A DNA stretch of 64,000 nt, from assembly GCF_013391085.1 (NCBI RefSeq), contig NZ_CP058334.1:1178001-1242000 (forward strand), read 5' to 3'. The stretch comes from Natronomonas halophila. Lineage in GTDB: Archaea; Halobacteriota; Halobacteria; Halobacteriales; Haloarculaceae. Made by a program: the position numbers and the translations under genes. How positions within the stretch are numbered: the stretch's first letter is position 1; each line of letters begins with the position of its first letter. The notes beneath the pieces were generated by a model, which was not told the origin of the DNA, ran no database searches, and saw only the letters and a list, made by a program, of their open reading frames with translations. This document shows positions 60,351 to 64,000 of this stretch, in pieces.

Positions 60351-62201
60351 GTGTCGAGTCAACTAATCCCCCTCGTTGCGGCCATCATCGCCATCGGCGT
60401 CGCCGCACAGATACTCGCGGACCGATTCGAGATCCCGAGTATCGTCTTCCTGCTCGCCGCCGGTATCGCGCTCGGCCCCGAGGGACTCGGCATCGTCACC
60501 GAAGACTCCTTTGCCGCGCTGCCGGCTATCGTCGGCCTCTCGGTGGCGATTATCGTCTTCGAGGGCGCCTTCCACCTCCGTATCGAGAAGCTCCGGCAGG
60601 CGACCAGCGAGAGTTTCCGTCTCATAACCATCGGCGCGCTCATCGCGCTCGTCGGGACGGCCGGCGTCGTCAGGTTCGCGCTCGGGGTCGGATGGGGGAT
60701 TTCCTTCCTCATCGGCGCGCTGCTTATCGCGACGGGGCCGACCGTCATCACGCCGATTCTGTCGGTCGTGCCGGTCCGCGACCGGGTGCAGGCCGCCCTG
60801 GAAATCGAGGGCATCGTCAATGACGTGACGGCCGCGATTCTCGCCGTCGTCGTGTTCAAGACGCTTCGGCTCGACGAGCCGACGCTGTCGGCGTTCCTCG
60901 GCCTCTTCATCGAACGGTTCGGTGGTGGCGTGGCAGTCGGCCTCACCGTCGCGGTACTCGTCTGGCTGGTCCTCCGCTATATCGACCTTTCGCCGGGGAA
61001 CGCTCCACAGAACGCTCGCCTCGTGATTCTCGCGGGCGCGCTGGTCGCCTTCGGCGCCGCCGAGACGATAGCCAGCGAGGCCGGCGTCGCCGCCGTCGCA
61101 ACCGCGGGCGTCGTGCTCGGCAACCTCGATTTGCCCTACGAAAAACAGATTTCGGAGTTCAAAGGCGACATCACGCTCATCGTCCTCTCCTTCGTCTTCA
61201 TCGCGCTGGCTGCGCTCCTCGAATTCGAGGACCTGCTCGCCCTCGGGATGGGTGGCGTGGTCGTCGTTCTCGCGGTCATGTTCGTGATTCGACCCCTGCT
61301 GGTGTACCTCTCGACGCTCGGCGGGGACTTCACCCCCAACGAGCGACTGTTCGTCGGCTTCGTCGGCCCGCGCGGCATCATCCCCGCCTCGGTCGCGACG
61401 CTTTTCGCCATCGAACTGCAGGCGGCGGGCAACGGCGACGCCGCGTCGCTGCTGGTCGGCACCGTCTTCCTCGTCATCCTCTCGACTGTCGTCGTGCAGG
61501 GCGGGCTTGCCCGCCATATCGCGGAGTTCCTGGATGTGATACCAATGCGTGTACTCGTCATCGGCGGCGGTCAGGTCGGCCGCGAGGTCGCCCGCCGACT
61601 CGAAGACCGGGGAGAGAACGTCGTTATCATCGAAAACGACGAAACAATCGTCGAACGCGCTCGCGATGAGGGCTTTGCGGTCCACATCGGCGACGGGACA
61701 GATATCGATACCCTCCGCTCGGCCGGGGGTGACAACGCCCGAACGATAATCGCGACGACCGGTGACGACGAGGTGAACCTGCTTATCGGTCAGCTCGCCA
61801 CGACGAAATTCGACACCGAACGGATCATCAGTCGCGTGAACGACCCCGAGAACCTCGAGGCCTTCGAGGAGTTGAACGTCGACACCATCTCCTCGACGCT
61901 GGCGACCGCACAGGCCATCGACAACGCCATCGAGCGGCCCGCGATGGCACAGTGGGCCAGAAACCTCGACGAAGGGGGCGACGTTCAGGAGGTCATACTC
62001 GACAACGACGAGTTCATCGGCCGCCCCGTCCGCGAGGTCGGACCGGAACTCCCCGGCCGCTGTCTCATCGCGCTCGTGACACACGGCGACGAGACGTTCG
62101 TTCCGGAAGCCGACTACGTCCTCGAGCGCGGCGACCACATCACGCTCATGGGCGAACACGATTCGGTCCGGAAATCGATGGCCCGCTGCCGCGGCGAATA
62201 G
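60351..62201 (+). CDS. cation:proton antiporter with TrkA regulatory domains
   Basis: A 616-residue CPA-type antiporter (Na+ or K+ against H+). Residues 1-395 contain about 12-13 helices (ADRFEIPSIVFLLAAGIALG, TGPTVITPILSVVPVRDRVQ, FVGPRGIIPASVATLFAIEL). From residue 399 follows a TrkA-N domain (MRVLVIGGGQVGREVARRLE, binding NAD(H)) and near 540-616 a TrkA-C domain. This is the NhaP/KefB-like architecture with internal RCK regulation. I chose GTG 60351, the first start in frame after intergenic DNA. Confidence 0.9.
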   Translation: MSSQLIPLVAAIIAIGVAAQILADRFEIPSIVFLLAAGIALGPEGLGIVTEDSFAALPAIVGLSVAIIVFEGAFHLRIEKLRQATSESFRLITIGALIALVGTAGVVRFALGVGWGISFLIGALLIATGPTVITPILSVVPVRDRVQAALEIEGIVNDVTAAILAVVVFKTLRLDEPTLSAFLGLFIERFGGGVAVGLTVAVLVWLVLRYIDLSPGNAPQNARLVILAGALVAFGAAETIASEAGVAAVATAGVVLGNLDLPYEKQISEFKGDITLIVLSFVFIALAALLEFEDLLALGMGGVVVVLAVMFVIRPLLVYLSTLGGDFTPNERLFVGFVGPRGIIPASVATLFAIELQAAGNGDAASLLVGTVFLVILSTVVVQGGLARHIAEFLDVIPMRVLVIGGGQVGREVARRLEDRGENVVIIENDETIVERARDEGFAVHIGDGTDIDTLRSAGGDNARTIIATTGDDEVNLLIGQLATTKFDTERIISRVNDPENLEAFEELNVDTISSTLATAQAIDNAIERPAMAQWARNLDEGGDVQEVILDNDEFIGRPVREVGPELPGRCLIALVTHGDETFVPEADYVLERGDHITLMGEHDSVRKSMARCRGE

Positions 62202-62210
62202 TCGCCGGCT

Positions 62211-63176
62211 CTACAACTCGCCTTGCTGGACGACGGCGATATTCAGGCCGACGTCCTCGTTTGCCATCTCCTTGCATCGCTCGATAGTCGTCCCTGCCGT
62301 TCCCTGTGCCGTGAGGTGGGTCAGCGCGCCGGCCGCTACCGTCCCCTCGGGGTCGGCGGTCGGGTCCGCGCCCAAGATTGCGGACCCGGAATCGCCGGGG
62401 GTCCCGCGGAGGGCGGCATGCCAACTCCGGTAGTTGTCGAGGTCGCCAAGCGAGGCGCCACGACGGCCCTTCGTCGCGAACACTTCGCCGTTCCCGACGC
62501 CGTTTCCGTACTGGCAAATCGGCTCACCCGAGGGGAGCGCCCCCGAGTCGACGACGCCGGTCGGTCCGCCGAACTGCGGTAGCGAGGGGTTAACGACGCC
62601 CTCCCTAACCGCCGCGTCCGGTATTTCGACCAGCCCGAAGTCGTGGCCGACCTGCGTCCCGTCGGCGGCGGCCTGCCGTGCGTAGACCACGTCGCCGAGT
62701 TCGTAGGTCGTCCCGCGGAGGCCGTTCAGAGCGGTTAGCCCGCCGAAGGTGTAGTCGATACCGACACGGACGGTGACGTTTCTCAAGTCGTCGCCGTCCG
62801 GCGAGGTGTTGTCGCCGACGGCACCGTTTCCGAGGAAACAGTGGCCCGCCGCGCCGAGGTAGTAGGAGCCGCCATCCTCCCAGACGAAGTTCGCGGTACA
62901 ACCGGCGGTGGTGCCGTCGCGCTCGACGAGGAGCATCGACCCCGGACCGATACCCGAGGACCGTTCGGGGACCGACGCCGCGGTTACCGTTTCAGTGCGG
63001 TCGGTGACGCCGCTCAGGTCTCGCGGGCCGAGGCGTTCGGCGGAATCCCGCAACGCCGCCTCGTCCACGTCGGTCGGTTCCGCGGCCGATGCCGCGCCGA
63101 TACCGCCGAGTCCGGCAATCCCGGCGACTCCGGCACGAAGGACGTGCCGCCGTGTCGTTGAATCGTACTCGGTCAT
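62211..63176 (-). CDS. Tat-exported trypsin-like serine protease
   Basis: A 321-residue secreted protein. The N terminus has a Tat signal (TRRHVLRAGVAGIAGLGG) followed by AASAAEP, a possible cleavage site. The catalytic triad is visible: H112 in GAAGHC, D179 in VGHDFGLVEI and S263 in GTPGDSGSAIL. Cysteines C93 and C113 around the histidine, and C221 and C301, could form disulfides. The PA-clan fold is supported by these motifs; secreted haloarchaeal proteases are more often subtilisins. The target is unknown. It is convergent with the antiporter gene, 10 bases apart. Confidence 0.8.
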   Translation of the reverse strand: MTEYDSTTRRHVLRAGVAGIAGLGGIGAASAAEPTDVDEAALRDSAERLGPRDLSGVTDRTETVTAASVPERSSGIGPGSMLLVERDGTTAGCTANFVWEDGGSYYLGAAGHCFLGNGAVGDNTSPDGDDLRNVTVRVGIDYTFGGLTALNGLRGTTYELGDVVYARQAAADGTQVGHDFGLVEIPDAAVREGVVNPSLPQFGGPTGVVDSGALPSGEPICQYGNGVGNGEVFATKGRRGASLGDLDNYRSWHAALRGTPGDSGSAILGADPTADPEGTVAAGALTHLTAQGTAGTTIERCKEMANEDVGLNIAVVQQGEL

Positions 63177-63343
63177 TCGATAACGTTGTTCGCTGATTCC
63201 CGAATAGGCCTGCTGGTGGCCATAAGCGGGAGTTTTAGTGCTTGGTTGCGACGTCGCCGCGGAAACCGGATGCCCGTTTAAGAATGCCCTGTCGTCCAAC
63301 GGCGTACGCTTTATTGTGGGCGGGTGTAACCTACCCACAGAGA

Positions 63344-64000
63344 ATGATACACAGCGAGGGTCCGCTACTCACTATCGACGTCGGCGCACAGGAGACGACT
63401 GAGGAGGCAATCGACGACGTCCTCGAATCGTTCATCGGCGGCCGCGGCGCCGGGACGAAACTCGCCCACGACCGCATCCCCTTCGATGCCGACCCGCTCG
63501 GCCCGGAGAACCGACTGGTCTTCGCGGCCGGCCCCCTGCAGACCTCGATAATGAGCTACACCGGCCGGATGTCCTGTACGGGCCTCTCGCCGCTTACCGA
63601 TGGCCTGCTGTCGTCGAACGCCGGCGGCTTCATGTCCCGTCCGTTCATCGACACCGGCTATTCGGCGGTCGAAATCACCGGGTCGAGCGACGAACTCGTC
63701 GGCATCCACGTCACCGACGAGGGCGTCGAGTTCGAGACGGTCGACGAACTCGAAGCAGCCACCGTCGAGGAGACCATCGAGCACATCGAGGAGGCGACCG
63801 GCCTCGACAAGGAACACACCGCCGTCGTCGGTCCGGCCGGTGAAAACGAGGTGCGGTTCGCCTCGATTATGACCTCCGAATCCCGCGCGTTCGGCCGCGG
63901 CGGGCTGGGTGCGGTCCTCGGGTCGAAGAACGTCAAGTTCCTCACCTTCGACGGCGACTCCCGACCCGACATCGAGGGGCTGAACGACGACCTCATCCGC
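63344..64000 (+). CDS. aldehyde:ferredoxin oxidoreductase, 3' end missing
   Basis: First 219 codons of a tungsten aldehyde:ferredoxin oxidoreductase; the gene continues beyond the window. The N-terminal domain is clear: ESFIGGRGAGTKLAHDRIPF, FAAGPLQTSIMSYTGRMSCT, SSNAGGFMSRPFIDTGYSAV, AVVGPAGENEVRFASIM and AFGRGGLGAVLGSKNVK (the pterin-binding region). These enzymes oxidise aldehydes to acids and reduce ferredoxin. Haloarchaea hold several paralogs. The iron-sulfur cysteines would lie in the missing part. Confidence 0.95.
   Translation, partial: MIHSEGPLLTIDVGAQETTEEAIDDVLESFIGGRGAGTKLAHDRIPFDADPLGPENRLVFAAGPLQTSIMSYTGRMSCTGLSPLTDGLLSSNAGGFMSRPFIDTGYSAVEITGSSDELVGIHVTDEGVEFETVDELEAATVEETIEHIEEATGLDKEHTAVVGPAGENEVRFASIMTSESRAFGRGGLGAVLGSKNVKFLTFDGDSRPDIEGLNDDLIR

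Noticed and set aside
60363-62159. 598-codon minus-strand ORF opposite the antiporter
   Set aside because: Antisense of a membrane transporter with intact TrkA motifs; charged low-complexity translation.
1-64000. CRISPR arrays, transposases, integrases, prophage
   Set aside because: No regularly spaced identical repeats and no recombinase motif seen. The only repeats are the intergenic elements described.

Overview
This window is a stretch of core chromosome from a haloarchaeon (class Halobacteria). The evidence is the high G+C content with C/G-ending codons, very acidic proteins, TATA-box promoters about 25-30 bases before leaderless starts, and archaeal markers: thermosome, aIF1A, Rio1, CDP-archaeol synthase, RbkR, Trm1, L40e, Tsr3 and a seryl-tRNA synthetase. 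I see no rRNA, tRNA, CRISPR array, transposase or prophage gene. The genus cannot be fixed from the sequence alone.

Layout. 1-0.7 kb: end of a P-II protein gene and an Lrp regulator. 0.7-3.1 kb: thiaminase-family tenA, a sodium/solute symporter and a 38-residue accessory peptide. 3.2-8.0 kb: nitrate assimilation on the minus strand (nasA, a 34-residue ORF, mobA, then nirA and a 22-residue ORF). 8.0-8.7 kb: an intergenic region with a run of four hairpins. 8.7-15.4 kb: hemL, glutaredoxin, an arylsulfotransferase-like protein, a purine permease, GfcR, PyrE and a degenerate Nudix protein. 15.5-19.8 kb: a double-HTH regulator, biotin transporter bioYMN with a BirA-like operator, and ribB with its regulator/kinase rbkR. 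20-25.5 kb: methyltransferase, MaoC protein, a RuvC-like DUF460 protein, three paralogous small membrane proteins and an alcohol dehydrogenase. 25.7-29.5 kb: aIF1A, Rio1 and the KH protein Pno1, with four unrelated genes between the last two. 29.5-43 kb: GMC oxidoreductase, thermosome, SprT-like protease, CarS, proline dehydrogenase, DUF502, MATE pump, a Cas4-like protein that has lost its catalytic lysine, a membrane Hdr-like oxidoreductase, a SWIM protein and Trm1. 43-46 kb: two YihY proteins and a PAP2 phosphatase. 46-52 kb: glnA and lrp (divergent), hisH, phnCDE. 52-57.8 kb: the DUF5786/DUF99/uracil-DNA glycosylase operon, L40e, Tsr3 and serS. 57.8-64 kb: a large structured intergenic element, a winged-helix protein, an MBL hydrolase, a proton antiporter, a Tat-secreted trypsin-like protease and the start of an aldehyde:ferredoxin oxidoreductase.

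How the parts work together. Nitrogen handling dominates both ends: P-II, NasA/NirA with MobA for the Mo cofactor, and glutamine synthetase with a divergent Lrp. Vitamin supply and its control (thiamine salvage, biotin uptake, riboflavin synthesis) occupy 2-3 kb and 16-20 kb.

The least explained content is non-coding. (i) A family of six modular intergenic elements has fixed sequence blocks separated by palindromes whose sequence changes but whose pairing is kept; five of them sit 3-5 bases from a stop codon. (ii) At 57.86-58.35 kb, two inverted copies of a roughly 125-base structured unit show paired base changes in two stems. (iii) Upstream of hemL and nasA there are four consecutive hairpins with two mutually exclusive pairings. 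These three are the best candidates for undescribed RNA or DNA elements.
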